Below are positions 47,660 through 57,090 of a DNA stretch of 64,000 nucleotides, in pieces. Positions within the stretch are counted from its first letter, which is position 1; each line of letters begins with the position of its first letter. The notes beneath the pieces were generated by a model. The model worked only from the letters and a program-made list of their open reading frames with translations, was not told the origin of the DNA and searched no databases. Position numbers and translations under genes: made by a program. This stretch comes from CAYOUV01 sp963790075 (GTDB lineage: Bacteria > Chloroflexota > Anaerolineae > Anaerolineales > Villigracilaceae): positions 744,001 to 808,000 of the forward strand of contig CAWBNG010000003.1 of assembly GCA_963790075.1 (NCBI GenBank), given 5' to 3'.

Positions 47660-48658
47660 CTACTTCAAAGTCAGGACTGCCTCCCCGTTGAAGCGGCTGT
47701 GTTTCATATCCTCCAGCGCCTGGTTGGCCTCTGCCATGGGGTACAGCTTGACAGTCGACTGGAGGCCGATCTCTTCCGCCAGTTCCAGGAATTCGACCCC
47801 GTCCTGGTAGGTGGCGTTGGCCACCGAGCGCAGCGTCCGTTCCTCGTAGATCGTCTGGTACGGGAAGGACGGGATGTCGCTCATGTAGATGGCGTTGATG
47901 GCCAGCATCCCACCCGGACGAAGCTTTTCGAGCATGAGCGGGACCAGCTTCCCGGACGGGGCGAAGATCACCGCCCGGTCCAGCGCGCGATCCGGGCTCT
48001 GGCCGGCTTCCCCGACCCAGGCCGCGCCCAGGTCCCGGGCGTGCTGCCGGTGTTCTTCCGAACGGGTGAAAACCGCAACCCGGCAATTCCAGTGATTCAA
48101 GACCTGGAGGCACAGATGCGCACTGGCTCCGAATCCGACCAAGCCGACGAGTTCTCCCGGCTGGATCTCGGCTTGCTTGAGCGAGCGATAGCCGACGATG
48201 CCGGCGCACAGCAGCGGCGCAGCCTGCTCGTCCGGAATGCCCTCCGGGAGTGGCAGCACGTAATCCGCCTCAGCCAGCAGGTACTCGGCGTACCCACCAT
48301 CGACATGGAAGCCGGTAAATTTCGCGTTCGGGCACAGGTTTTCCTGGCCGTGCTGGCAGAATTCGCATTTTCCGCAGGCTGAATACAGCCAGGGCAAGCC
48401 CACCCGCTGCCCGACCTGGCGCTCCTTGACGCCTGCGCCCAGCGCCTCGACCACCCCGACCACCTGGTGTCCCGGCGTGACCGGCAGCGCAGGCGGGTGG
48501 ATCTCCCCTTCGGCCGTGTGCAGGTCAGTGTGACAGGCGCCGCACAGGCTGACCCTGAGGCGCACCTGTCCCACCCCGGGTTCAGGAACTGGTACCTCGA
48601 CAGATTGAATTGGCTTTTCTTCAACAGGTGCAGGTTCGAACAAACGATAGGCTTTCAT
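47660..48658 (-). CDS. Zinc-dependent alcohol dehydrogenase family protein
   Basis: A 332-residue medium-chain dehydrogenase. Catalytic zinc ligands are in SLCGACHTDLH and GHQVVGVV. The structural zinc site is CGKCEFCQHGQENLC with all four Cys. The nucleotide-binding loop reads GLVGFGASAHLC, a GxGxxx variant (usual GLGGLG or GAGGVG). This resembles AdhA-type alcohol dehydrogenases that lack the usual third Gly. It oxidises primary alcohols or reduces aldehydes with NAD(P). The exact substrate is unknown. It is a single gene between folD and mtaB. Confidence 0.9.
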   Translation of the reverse strand: MKAYRLFEPAPVEEKPIQSVEVPVPEPGVGQVRLRVSLCGACHTDLHTAEGEIHPPALPVTPGHQVVGVVEALGAGVKERQVGQRVGLPWLYSACGKCEFCQHGQENLCPNAKFTGFHVDGGYAEYLLAEADYVLPLPEGIPDEQAAPLLCAGIVGYRSLKQAEIQPGELVGLVGFGASAHLCLQVLNHWNCRVAVFTRSEEHRQHARDLGAAWVGEAGQSPDRALDRAVIFAPSGKLVPLMLEKLRPGGMLAINAIYMSDIPSFPYQTIYEERTLRSVANATYQDGVEFLELAEEIGLQSTVKLYPMAEANQALEDMKHSRFNGEAVLTLK

Positions 48659-48748
48659 ATTTTATGCCCCTTATAACAATTACCTGTGTTGATTTATTAT
48701 CAGATCCTCCGCCTCAAAGCGCTAGCGACCCAGCTCCTGGCCCTAGCG

Positions 48749-50032
48749 TCACTTCAAGTTCAGGATCTCGCCCGTCAGGCCCTCGTCAGACAGCCCGCTC
48801 AAGCGGACCGGGTCGATGCGGTTCCAGCGCGGCGCGGGCGCTGTGGCAGAGACGCGCAAATAGTTATCCGTCAGGCCCTGCATCTGCCAGCCGCGTGCGT
48901 TCATTTGCGCGGAGGCTTCCCACAGCACCGACAGCGCCTGGCCCAGGAAACGGCGGCGGTAGGCCGCCCCCATCTCGGCGAAGGCCTCGCGCAGGGCGGC
49001 ATTGCGTGCCTTGCGAACAGCCTTCGGTAGCTGGTTCTTCATGCGCGCTGCCGGCGTGCCGGGTCGCGGCGAATAGGTGAAGACGTGCCCACCGGCAAAA
49101 TCGATCTCGCGGATGAATTCCTGCGTCTCGGCAAATTCGGCCTCGGTCTCGCCGGGAAAGCCGGCGATCACGTCGGTGGTGATGGCGACCTGCGGCATGA
49201 CCTGGCGGGCCGCCGCAACCAGGTCCCGGAAGGATTCGGGCGTGGTGTGGCGCAGCATGCGCTTGAGCACACCCCGGCTGCCGGACTGTAATGGCAGATG
49301 CAGGTGGCGGCACAAGCGCGAGTCCTGCCACAGCGCGAAGAAATCCGCATCCAGGTCCCAGGGCTCGAGCGAGGACAGACGCAGGCGCGGCGTGTCGGTC
49401 TCCTTCAGAATCGTTTCGACCAGTTGGCGCAGGTGCAGCGGCTGCTCGAACTCCTGGCCCCACGAGCCGAGATGCACGCCGGTCAGCACGATCTCCTGGG
49501 TGCCGCCGTCCAGCGCGGCTTGCACATCGGACAGTACCTCGTGGATGGTGCGCGAGCGCCCTCCGCCGCGCGCCACGGTGGTGATGCAGAAAGTGCAGGC
49601 GTTATCACAGCCGTCCTGCACCTTGATAAAAGCGCGCGTGCGCCTCCGCAGACCGGGCAACGGCTCACGGGCAATGGGATCCAGGTCGAACTTGTCCGCA
49701 GGCAGGTCCAACACATGCGGGACCAGCAGTTCCTTGCGCGCGTTGGTGACCACATGCCGGACGCCGGGCAGCGCGGCGGCTTTGGCAGGCTCGATAGTAG
49801 CCCAGCAGCCGGTCGCGACGATCTGCTCCACCCCAGCGCGGTCCGCCGCGCGGAGCTTGGAGCGCGAGTCGGCCGCGGCTTCGCGCGTCACGGTGCAGGT
49901 ATTGACTACCGCCAGGTCGGCCTGGTCGGGCTCGCCGACCAGCTCATGTCCCGCCGCGCGGAACTGGCGCGCCATACGTTCGATTTCGGATTGATTCAGA
50001 CGACAACCAACTGTATCAAGAAATACTTTCAT
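48749..50032 (-). CDS. mtaB: tRNA (N6-threonylcarbamoyladenosine37-C2)-methylthiotransferase
   Basis: A radical-SAM enzyme that adds a methylthio group to t6A37 of tRNA. The 427 residues fit MtaB. The N-terminal UPF0004 domain opens VFLDTVGCRLNQSE with cluster Cys in GCRLN, NTCTVT and ATGCWA. The radical-SAM motif is CDNACTFC in KVQDGCDNACTFCITTVARG. GVHLGSWGQ and HLHLPLQSGS follow. The C-terminal TRAM-like part ends the protein. The ending TVGCRLNQSE rather than FGCQMN separates it from MiaB. Confidence 0.92.
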   Translation of the reverse strand: MKVFLDTVGCRLNQSEIERMARQFRAAGHELVGEPDQADLAVVNTCTVTREAAADSRSKLRAADRAGVEQIVATGCWATIEPAKAAALPGVRHVVTNARKELLVPHVLDLPADKFDLDPIAREPLPGLRRRTRAFIKVQDGCDNACTFCITTVARGGGRSRTIHEVLSDVQAALDGGTQEIVLTGVHLGSWGQEFEQPLHLRQLVETILKETDTPRLRLSSLEPWDLDADFFALWQDSRLCRHLHLPLQSGSRGVLKRMLRHTTPESFRDLVAAARQVMPQVAITTDVIAGFPGETEAEFAETQEFIREIDFAGGHVFTYSPRPGTPAARMKNQLPKAVRKARNAALREAFAEMGAAYRRRFLGQALSVLWEASAQMNARGWQMQGLTDNYLRVSATAPAPRWNRIDPVRLSGLSDEGLTGEILNLK

Positions 50033-50085
50033 CTTCCATTCCCGGCGGGAGACCTTGGTCTCCGCCCAACCTACCCAAATATGAT

Positions 50086-50751
50086 TTACGGTTTTAATAC
50101 CACAAAATTATCAAAGACCACATCCACGCCGCCCTGGTCGAAGGTGCCGGTCAGCAAACCGACATCGCCCTGGCTAAAATCAACATCCTGGCCAATGGCG
50201 ACCGGCAAATCATTGATGTAAAAGGACAGGGATTGGCCGAGACAATCAGCCCGCAGATGATTGAGGTTCATCCCCGTTTGGATCGCGTCTGTCTGCTGCA
50301 TCTCAGTCTGTCCGATCAGCCTGCGCTGCCCGTCCTTGACCTTGCCGATGGCGTAATAACCGTCACTGCTGTATACAAAAAAGTAAAAATTGTCGGGGTT
50401 CTGATAGCGGCAGATCAAACCAATGCGATTCTCTTCCGGGCCGCGGAATTTCAAGGCATCCGCTTCCAGCCGCACGTTGGTGAAATCCTGGCCAAGCGTT
50501 GACCAGAAATCATGGTGAGCCGCCATCACCAGCATGCGCAGACCACCGCCATCGTACCCCACGATGCCGCCGTCATTGACGGTCAGGGTCCAGCCGTTAC
50601 CAGGCTGTGAAAAATCATCCTGGAAGAGCGGCTCGCCAGGCTGGGCTAACAATTCCTTAACCTGGGTTGACTGGCAACCCGCTAAAAGCACGGCCGTCAA
50701 CGCCAGACCCAAGATGAACAAGCGGGGTGATTTGAGATATGTGCGGCTCAC
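50086..50751 (-). CDS. Lipoprotein with concanavalin/LamG-like domain
   Basis: A 221-residue exported protein. The signal peptide ends at LLAGCQS. The mature part is a beta-rich domain with FQDDFSQPGNGWT, GGGLRMLV and IGLICRYQNPDNFYFFVYSS, a pattern found in jelly-roll DUF1080/LamG-like domains that bind sugars. Start is GTG 50751 with GGAGG eight bases before it. It lies 42 bp after the TPR gene on the same strand, so the two may be co-transcribed. Function unknown. Confidence 0.75.
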   Translation of the reverse strand: MSRTYLKSPRLFILGLALTAVLLAGCQSTQVKELLAQPGEPLFQDDFSQPGNGWTLTVNDGGIVGYDGGGLRMLVMAAHHDFWSTLGQDFTNVRLEADALKFRGPEENRIGLICRYQNPDNFYFFVYSSDGYYAIGKVKDGQRRLIGQTEMQQTDAIQTGMNLNHLRADCLGQSLSFYINDLPVAIGQDVDFSQGDVGLLTGTFDQGGVDVVFDNFVVLKP

Positions 50752-50793
50752 GATAAGCCCTCCATCGTCGTAAATACATTCTATCAGAAGCTG

Positions 50794-52206
50794 CTACGGA
50801 AAATACTGGGTGAGCAACTGCTGCACCTGTTGGCCAAGCGGGTCGTCCCCAGCCAGGGCGAGAGCCTGTTCCAACTGGCTGCGAGCCGACCCGGACTGAC
50901 CTTTCTGTAAATACAAAATACCCAGGTGCAGATGGGCGGAAGCCAGGCTCGGCGCTTGTTCCAGTGCCTTCTTCAGATACTGTTCGGCATCCGCGGTTTT
51001 GCCGGAGTGTAAATAAGTCCAGCCCAGCACATCCAGAGATTGGGGATCGTTAGGCGACAGGTCCACGGCTCGCTGGGCAGCAGCCAGGCCGATCTCCGGT
51101 TCGACATCGTACTGGACGCAAAAAGTGGCCAGCAAGCGCCAATACTGCGGATTCTCCGGGCGAAGCAGTACCGCTCGCTGATAAACGGCCAGTGCTGATG
51201 ACAGATCACCGCTCTGAGCCAAGGTGTCAGCCAGGATCGACAACCAGGCCGGATTACCCGGCTCGAGGCCAGCCGCCACGCGAAAATCGATCAAGGCCAG
51301 ATCGAGACGGTCCTGGGCTTTCCAATACAGCCCGCGAAAAACGCGCCCTGAGACCGAGGCCGGGTTGAGCCTCAAAGCCCGATTCAATTCGGTCAGTCCA
51401 TCCTGTCCCAGATGCCTGCGCGCTTCACCCATGAAAGCCCAGGCTTCGGCGTAATTTTGATTCTCCTGGATGGCCCGCTCAAAAGCATCCATTGCCAGAT
51501 GCCATTCGCCCAGAAAACCGAGCGCCTGTCCTACAACGACTGCCTGGTAGGCGGGGTCGTCCAGCTGGAGCGCAGTATTCAATGCCAGGTGCATGACCTG
51601 CACCTTGGAATCCAGTGACGGATCCAGCTGGGCAGCCTGGGTAAGCTCATTCAGAGCCCGGGTAGGATCCTGGGCTGCCAATAACAATCCCAGCCGGTAA
51701 TGCGCATGGGCATCCTGGGGAGAAAATTGCAACAGGCCCTGATAGGCTGCCAGCGCCTCGGGAAGATTGGGGACCTCCCCGTCATAGAAACGGGCCAGCC
51801 TTTCATATAAATCAGCGGATAACAAGCCATCGGCGCGAAGCCGGCTCCATTCAGCCAAGGCCGCAGAGCGGTCACCCAGTTGCAAGTACGCATCACCCAG
51901 GGTCAGGCGTCCCTGCGCTGTCAGCGCCTCTCGGCGACGGGCCTGGAGCAAAAGGGAAACTGTCTCGTCGGGATTCCCGGCTTGAAAGGAGGCCAGACCG
52001 GCCTGCTCCCATAGGTCAGGTCGCCAGGGCAGGCGTCGCGCCGCAAAGCTATACTCCTGAGCAGCCACCCCATCCTGTCCATGCGCAAGGGATTGGTCAG
52101 CCCAGTGCAGCTGCTGCCAGCCATCCAGCAGGGAAGGTGTCACCACCAGCGCCAATATGACCGACAGGATTAATATAATGGAAAGTGGTTTGGGATGTGA
52201 TTCCAT
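50794..52206 (-). CDS. TPR-repeat protein with N-terminal membrane anchor
   Basis: A 470-residue protein with one N-terminal helix (about 8-27) and about ten to twelve TPR units covering the rest. Repeats such as DALGWTYLHSGKTADAEQYL and LHLGILYLQKGQSGSARSQL fit the TPR consensus. It is probably an extracytoplasmic scaffold for other proteins. It is divergent from the histidine-kinase-like gene, with 89 bp between them, and may take part in the same envelope function. Confidence 0.85.
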   Translation of the reverse strand: MESHPKPLSIILILSVILALVVTPSLLDGWQQLHWADQSLAHGQDGVAAQEYSFAARRLPWRPDLWEQAGLASFQAGNPDETVSLLLQARRREALTAQGRLTLGDAYLQLGDRSAALAEWSRLRADGLLSADLYERLARFYDGEVPNLPEALAAYQGLLQFSPQDAHAHYRLGLLLAAQDPTRALNELTQAAQLDPSLDSKVQVMHLALNTALQLDDPAYQAVVVGQALGFLGEWHLAMDAFERAIQENQNYAEAWAFMGEARRHLGQDGLTELNRALRLNPASVSGRVFRGLYWKAQDRLDLALIDFRVAAGLEPGNPAWLSILADTLAQSGDLSSALAVYQRAVLLRPENPQYWRLLATFCVQYDVEPEIGLAAAQRAVDLSPNDPQSLDVLGWTYLHSGKTADAEQYLKKALEQAPSLASAHLHLGILYLQKGQSGSARSQLEQALALAGDDPLGQQVQQLLTQYFP

Positions 52207-52253
52207 CGACCCGGTAATTATACGCTGTCATTATCCTGTAAGCCTAACATTGT

Positions 52254-52281
52254 TGTCCGTCAGGCTTCCCCGTGCTATAAT
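52254..52281 (+). promoter_or_regulatory. Promoter of kinase-LysM-LCP operon
   Basis: TTGTCC (52254-52259), 16-bp spacer, perfect TATAAT (52276-52281) with TG one base before it (extended -10). The start site would be near 52288, only about 8 bases before the ATG, and no Shine-Dalgarno sequence is present, so the mRNA may be leaderless or nearly so. Confidence 0.6.
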
Positions 52282-52295
52282 CGCTTAGAAAAGCC

Positions 52296-54701
52296 ATGGG
52301 CCCATTTTTCGACCAGATCTTCAACCTACTGACTGTACCGCCGGGGAATTTGATTTACCACCTCGTTCTGGCGTTCTCGATTGTTGGAGCGTTGCAGGCA
52401 GCCTTTATTCACTGGCGAAGCAGCGAATTCCCCCAGGAACAACGCACCATGTTGGGGCTGACCATTCTATTGTTGGCGCAACTGATGCTGTTTATTATCA
52501 GCGGACTCGCCTGGCAGGGATTCATGAATCCAGACGCTGTCCTGCCTCCACTCGACCGGGCTGTAACCATGATCAGCCTGATTTGGGTTGCCTGGCTGTG
52601 GGCTTTTCCTGAACCTAGCCGTCCGGCCGATGTTGGGAATGTTGTACTGAATATCTTAACCCTGATCGGGCTGGCGCTCGGTCTGGCATCCTGGCTGCAC
52701 GCTCCGGCGGGGTCATCCTTCAATGCAACCCTGCAAGATGCCATCTGGCAAGCCATTGCGCTCCTTTTTATCGTCCTGGTGGGTGTGCTCCTGTTTTTCC
52801 GCGAGCCGAACGGCTGGGGCAACGGCATTGCTTTCCTTACGCTGGCTTTCCTCGGGCACTTACTGAACATCCTGCTGGTCAAGCAGGGCAACTTCCCCGG
52901 GGCTTCCCGCCTGACCTACATGGCTGCTTTCTCGATCCTGATGACCATCCCGCAGCGCTTTCCAACTCCCGCGCCGCGGCCGACAACCATTAAATCGTCT
53001 GCATCAAGACAGTCCACATCGAAACAAACCACATCGGATCAGGCCACATCCCTCCCTGAACGAAGACGTTACAGCACCGATCCAAAGACTTTCCACGCCA
53101 TGCTCTCCCTGGCAGCTGAGGCGAACGTCAAGAAGGTCAACCAGGCCATTACGCGCGCTATCGCACAAACGATGCTGGCTGATCTGTGTTTCCTGATCTA
53201 CCTGACCGAAGATAAGAGTCAGATGCACGTAACCAGTGGTTACGATCTGATCCGTGAGGAGATTTTGGAAGGCTCCAGCCTGGAAAACGACAACGTTCCC
53301 ATGCTGGCAAACGCCATCCAGCGTGGACGGCCTCTGCGCCTGCCCGCCAGTGGGACATCTACCGATCATCGAGGCTTGGGAGATTTAATTGGGTTGTCAA
53401 ATCCCGGTAACCTGCTGAGTGTGCCGATCCTGCGTGGGGAGAAAGATGCCATTGGCAGCGTGCTGTTATTGTCGCCTTATTCGAATCGTCTGTGGAGTGC
53501 CGAAGACCAGAATTTCTTAGCCAGTATCGCCTCCTCATTACTGCCAATCATCGAGCGCAGTCAAAAAGTTACAACTCTTGAATCGATTGTACAAAAAAGC
53601 CAGGAACAACTGGATCTGGCCCAATCCCGCCTAAAGGAACTTGAAAGCCAAAAGGAAGAACTCGCCAATAAACTTGATCAGACGCTCAAAACAGGTTCAA
53701 AACCTGGCGATCAAGCAGATAAATTGGAAGCCATGCTGGCGCTTCAAGGCGCGGCTGAAAAGGAAATCGAACGGCTAACAAAAGAGAACGAGAAACTGCT
53801 CGCCACTCGCCAGGAATCCTCCGGCACCTCTGATGAACTCTCATATTTCGAAGAAGAACTGCGCCAGACCTTGAAAGAGGTCGCTCACTTACAAAACCAA
53901 CTGGCTGAAGCCAACATAAAAATCCTTGATCTGGAAAATACTCGCGCCGCGCCGCACGCCAGCGACCAGGCTGAAGTGATTGCCTCCATTTCACAGGAAT
54001 TGCGCCAGCCCATGTCGTCGATTGTCGGCTATACCGATTTGCTGCTGGGCGAATCAGTCGGCATTCTGGGCGCACTGCAACGCAAATTCGTGGAGCGCAT
54101 CAAGTCCTCGACCGAACGAATTGGCAACCTGGTCGACGACCTGATCCAGATCACCACCCTCGATATGGGACTTACTGAGTTAAAGCCCGAGGCGGTCGAC
54201 TTGAATCTGATCATCGATAACGCCATGGCCTACACCAGCAGCCAATTACGCGAGAAAAATATTTCCCTGCATCTGGACATCCTTAAAAACATGTCAACCA
54301 TCCAGGCAGACCGCGAGGCCCTCCAACAAATCCTGATCCATTTGTTACAGAATGCAGGAGCGGCCACGCCGGTCGAAGGCCGGATCACACTGCGGGTACA
54401 GGTGGAAGATGAAGCCGGCCAGGACTACGTGTTGATCCAGGTGACCGATACCGGCGGCGGCATCTCGGCGGAGGACCTGCCACGCGTATTTACACGCCTG
54501 TACCGGGCCGATAACGTGCTGATCCAGGGCATTGGTGATACGGGTGTGGGGCTCTCGATCGCCAAGACTTTGACCGAAGCCCAATATGGCCGCATCTGGG
54601 TCGATAGCAAACAGGGCGAAGGCGCAACTTTCAGCGTACTGTTGCCGCTGGCCAAGAACGGCAACCCTGCAGAAGAGCCAATTGTGGAAGAGCTAAAATA
54701 A
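52296..54701 (+). CDS. Membrane histidine-kinase-like protein lacking the phospho-acceptor histidine
   Basis: An 801-residue protein with seven or eight N-terminal helices (about 1-225), a GAF-like domain (about 260-425), a long coiled coil (about 430-550), a HisKA-like dimerisation region and a HATPase domain (about 670-795). ATP-site boxes are intact: N box LIHLLQNAG, G1 VTDTGGGIS, G2 GIGDTGVGLSIAK. The H box reads ISQELRQPMSSIVGY, with Gln567 where SHELR has His. It cannot autophosphorylate in the usual way and may act as a pseudokinase or partner another kinase. No response regulator is adjacent. LysM and LCP genes follow within 4 and 19 bp. Confidence 0.88.
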   Translation: MGPFFDQIFNLLTVPPGNLIYHLVLAFSIVGALQAAFIHWRSSEFPQEQRTMLGLTILLLAQLMLFIISGLAWQGFMNPDAVLPPLDRAVTMISLIWVAWLWAFPEPSRPADVGNVVLNILTLIGLALGLASWLHAPAGSSFNATLQDAIWQAIALLFIVLVGVLLFFREPNGWGNGIAFLTLAFLGHLLNILLVKQGNFPGASRLTYMAAFSILMTIPQRFPTPAPRPTTIKSSASRQSTSKQTTSDQATSLPERRRYSTDPKTFHAMLSLAAEANVKKVNQAITRAIAQTMLADLCFLIYLTEDKSQMHVTSGYDLIREEILEGSSLENDNVPMLANAIQRGRPLRLPASGTSTDHRGLGDLIGLSNPGNLLSVPILRGEKDAIGSVLLLSPYSNRLWSAEDQNFLASIASSLLPIIERSQKVTTLESIVQKSQEQLDLAQSRLKELESQKEELANKLDQTLKTGSKPGDQADKLEAMLALQGAAEKEIERLTKENEKLLATRQESSGTSDELSYFEEELRQTLKEVAHLQNQLAEANIKILDLENTRAAPHASDQAEVIASISQELRQPMSSIVGYTDLLLGESVGILGALQRKFVERIKSSTERIGNLVDDLIQITTLDMGLTELKPEAVDLNLIIDNAMAYTSSQLREKNISLHLDILKNMSTIQADREALQQILIHLLQNAGAATPVEGRITLRVQVEDEAGQDYVLIQVTDTGGGISAEDLPRVFTRLYRADNVLIQGIGDTGVGLSIAKTLTEAQYGRIWVDSKQGEGATFSVLLPLAKNGNPAEEPIVEELK

Positions 54702-54705
54702 AGCC

Positions 54706-55494
54706 ATGAAAACTCTGGGCCAGGTAGGATTTGGGATGGTCATCGCTTTGATATCGGTTGGGTTGCTCCTGGGCGCCCTGGCAGTTGCGCTGGCCGAGGG
54801 CTACGGAAAAACCCAGACAAACAACCCCACCCCAGTGGGCGCTATCCCGCCGACCAGCACGCAGCCTTATTACGTACCGCCATCCATTGTCGACACCCTT
54901 CCACCTGCGGCGAGCATCCCCCCTCCCACCAGTTGTCCCGTACCCACCGGCTGGGTGAGCTACATCGTCCAATCCGGCGATTCGCTGGACAGCCTGGCAC
55001 AACGCTATCGAATTTCAGCCAAATCGATCTTGCTATCCAATTGCCTGCCCAGTAATGCACTGCAACCCGGCATGTACATCTCTGTCCCCTCTTCAGCAGC
55101 TTCAACGGTCATCCCCTGCCGGCCGCCATACGATTGGCTGCTTTATACCGTACAACCAGGGGATAACCTGTTCCGCATCGGTCTGGCCTATGGCATCACC
55201 GTGCCACAGTTACAGGCGGCCAATTGCATGGGCAATAACACCACCATCTACGCCGGAAAACAGATCCATGTCCCGCCATGGGCCACCGTCACCCCGACCT
55301 TCACGCTAACTTTCACCAACACCCCAACACCCAGCGATACCACCACTCCGACCGCCACCTGGACGGCTTCGCCCACCTTTACACCGACACAGACTCCCAC
55401 ATTTACACTTACGCCTTCACCGACGGCGACCTTCACAGAGACTTTCACGCCTACCGTTACCGACACCCCTATTACGCCCGAACCTTCAGGGTAA
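54706..55494 (+). CDS. Membrane-anchored protein with two LysM domains
   Basis: A 262-residue wall-binding protein. An N-terminal helix (about 7-29) is followed by two LysM domains: about 83-128 (YIVQSGDSLDSLAQRYRIS) and about 145-190 (YTVQPGDNLFRIGLAYGIT). The C-terminal 75 residues are a tail of T-P-T/S units. LysM binds N-acetylglucosamine-containing polymers, so it probably attaches to peptidoglycan or a similar glycan. It starts 4 bp after the kinase-like gene and belongs to that operon. Confidence 0.9.
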   Translation: MKTLGQVGFGMVIALISVGLLLGALAVALAEGYGKTQTNNPTPVGAIPPTSTQPYYVPPSIVDTLPPAASIPPPTSCPVPTGWVSYIVQSGDSLDSLAQRYRISAKSILLSNCLPSNALQPGMYISVPSSAASTVIPCRPPYDWLLYTVQPGDNLFRIGLAYGITVPQLQAANCMGNNTTIYAGKQIHVPPWATVTPTFTLTFTNTPTPSDTTTPTATWTASPTFTPTQTPTFTLTPSPTATFTETFTPTVTDTPITPEPSG

Positions 55495-55513
55495 TCCGGC
55501 ATCTGCCTCACAA

Positions 55514-56995
55514 ATGAAACGCTTCTTCCACTGGCTGATCCTATTTCCGTTCCTGCTCACTGCCTGTGGGACAGTTGCGCCGCCGGTGGCTTCTTCGTCT
55601 TCCCAACTGCCTTACCTGTTGGTTACGGCCCGGCCGGATGCATCCGCAACCCCGACTCCTTTTCAGCCGTCCTTGCCAACCCCGACCGGTGAACTGCCCG
55701 TTTACCCGACTTACACCCCCAGCCCGACCCCTCCAGCGACCAATACCCCGTTCCCCAGCCCTACGCCCACCCTCGACTTGAGCGGGCTATATGCGCCTAA
55801 TGAAAGCCTGCCTAACTTCAATCCATCCGGAGACGTTCCCTCCCAGGCGCAATTGGAAGACGACCGCGACACGATCAATTTCCTGCTGATCGGCTCGGAC
55901 AAACGCCCCGGAGGCAGCTTCCGGACCGACACGATGATCGTGGTCGTTCTGCGTCCCAAGGAAAAGCAGGTCTCGATGATCTCGGTCCCGCGCGATCTGT
56001 GGGTCTACATTCCTGGCTGGGGCATGCAGCGCGTCAACACTGCCTATCAGCACGGGGAACTGGTCGGATATCCGGGAGCCGGCCCAGGCTTGCTGAGGGA
56101 TACGATCCTGTACAACCTGGGTATCCGCATCGACCACACCGCCATGGTCGAATTCGACGGCTTTCGGCGGATTGTCGACACCCTGGGCGGAATCGATGTC
56201 CCGGTCAGCTGCCCCTACACCGACTGGCATCTCATCGATCCCAACCTGGACCCCTACAATGAAAACAATTGGAGTCTGCTGACCGTCGGACCGGGTATCG
56301 TCCACATGGATGGCGACCTGGCGCTGTGGTACGCCCGTTCGCGGATGAAATCGTCGGACTTCGATCGTGGACGCCGCCAGCAGGAAACTTTACGGGCGAT
56401 CTACGATCAGGCTTTGAGCACCAATACGCTGGGCAAGATCCCGCAACTCTACAACGACCTGAGCAGCACAGTGGTCACCGACCTGAACCTGCCGGATATC
56501 CTGCAACTGGCGCTGCTAGCGCCCCAATTCACCAACGCCGACATTCGCAGCTATTACATTCGCCCGCCGGTCGTCAGGTCCTGGATTAGCGATGCCGGCG
56601 CTTACTTGCTGTTGCCCAACCAACCGGCGCTGCAAAACCTGATCCAGGAAGCCATCTCGCCCTCAGTTCGCGCCCAACAACGCGCCAGGATCATTGTCGA
56701 GGTGCAGAATGGCACAGCCATCAACGGTCTGGACGTGCTGGCGGCGACACGCCTGAACTACGCCGGGTACGAGACGCGCATCATCCCTCCCGACCGACAG
56801 GACTACGGCTACTCGGTCGTGTTGGATTACCAGACAACCTCCGACGCGAACCAGAATGCGGCCCTGATGGCGGTACTGGGATTGTCCCCGAATTACATCG
56901 TCTCACAACCCAATCCGGAAAGCCAGGCTGCGTACCGGCTGGTGATCGGCTCAGATTATCAAAGCTGCTTCAAGCCCGAAAATCTGGCGCATTGA
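55514..56995 (+). CDS. LytR-CpsA-Psr (LCP) family lipoprotein
   Basis: Transfers polyprenyl-pyrophosphate-linked glycans onto the wall. The 493 residues begin with a signal peptide ending at LLTACGT and a Pro/Thr linker (about 45-90). The LCP domain (about 115-290) contains FLLIGSDKR, RTDTMIVVVL, SVPRDLWV, VEFDGFRRIVDTLGGIDV and WYARSRMKSSDFDRGRRQQE, including the Arg and Asp residues that bind phosphates. The C-terminal domain (about 390-480) has IIVEVQNGTAINGLDVLAA, typical of LytR_C. It is the last gene of the kinase-LysM-LCP operon. Confidence 0.93.
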   Translation: MKRFFHWLILFPFLLTACGTVAPPVASSSSQLPYLLVTARPDASATPTPFQPSLPTPTGELPVYPTYTPSPTPPATNTPFPSPTPTLDLSGLYAPNESLPNFNPSGDVPSQAQLEDDRDTINFLLIGSDKRPGGSFRTDTMIVVVLRPKEKQVSMISVPRDLWVYIPGWGMQRVNTAYQHGELVGYPGAGPGLLRDTILYNLGIRIDHTAMVEFDGFRRIVDTLGGIDVPVSCPYTDWHLIDPNLDPYNENNWSLLTVGPGIVHMDGDLALWYARSRMKSSDFDRGRRQQETLRAIYDQALSTNTLGKIPQLYNDLSSTVVTDLNLPDILQLALLAPQFTNADIRSYYIRPPVVRSWISDAGAYLLLPNQPALQNLIQEAISPSVRAQQRARIIVEVQNGTAINGLDVLAATRLNYAGYETRIIPPDRQDYGYSVVLDYQTTSDANQNAALMAVLGLSPNYIVSQPNPESQAAYRLVIGSDYQSCFKPENLAH

Positions 56996-57018
56996 TCCCG
57001 AGTTTCCCATTTGGGTAA

Positions 57019-57047
57019 TTGACAATTCTTTATTTATTCATTAAACT
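57019..57047 (+). promoter_or_regulatory. Promoter of recombinase-like gene
   Basis: Consensus TTGACA (57019-57024), 17-bp AT-only-like spacer, TAAACT (57042-57047). The ATG follows 43 bp later with a strong AGGAGG. Confidence 0.6.
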
Positions 57048-57090
57048 ATACGCAAATACTATGCGCTCAGTTCGATTTTAAGGAGGCGTT

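Noticed and set aside
47699..50221. Plus-strand frames of 227, 305 and 307 codons opposite alcohol dehydrogenase and mtaB
   Set aside because: Both minus-strand genes have all catalytic motifs, and the opposite frames are composition artefacts.
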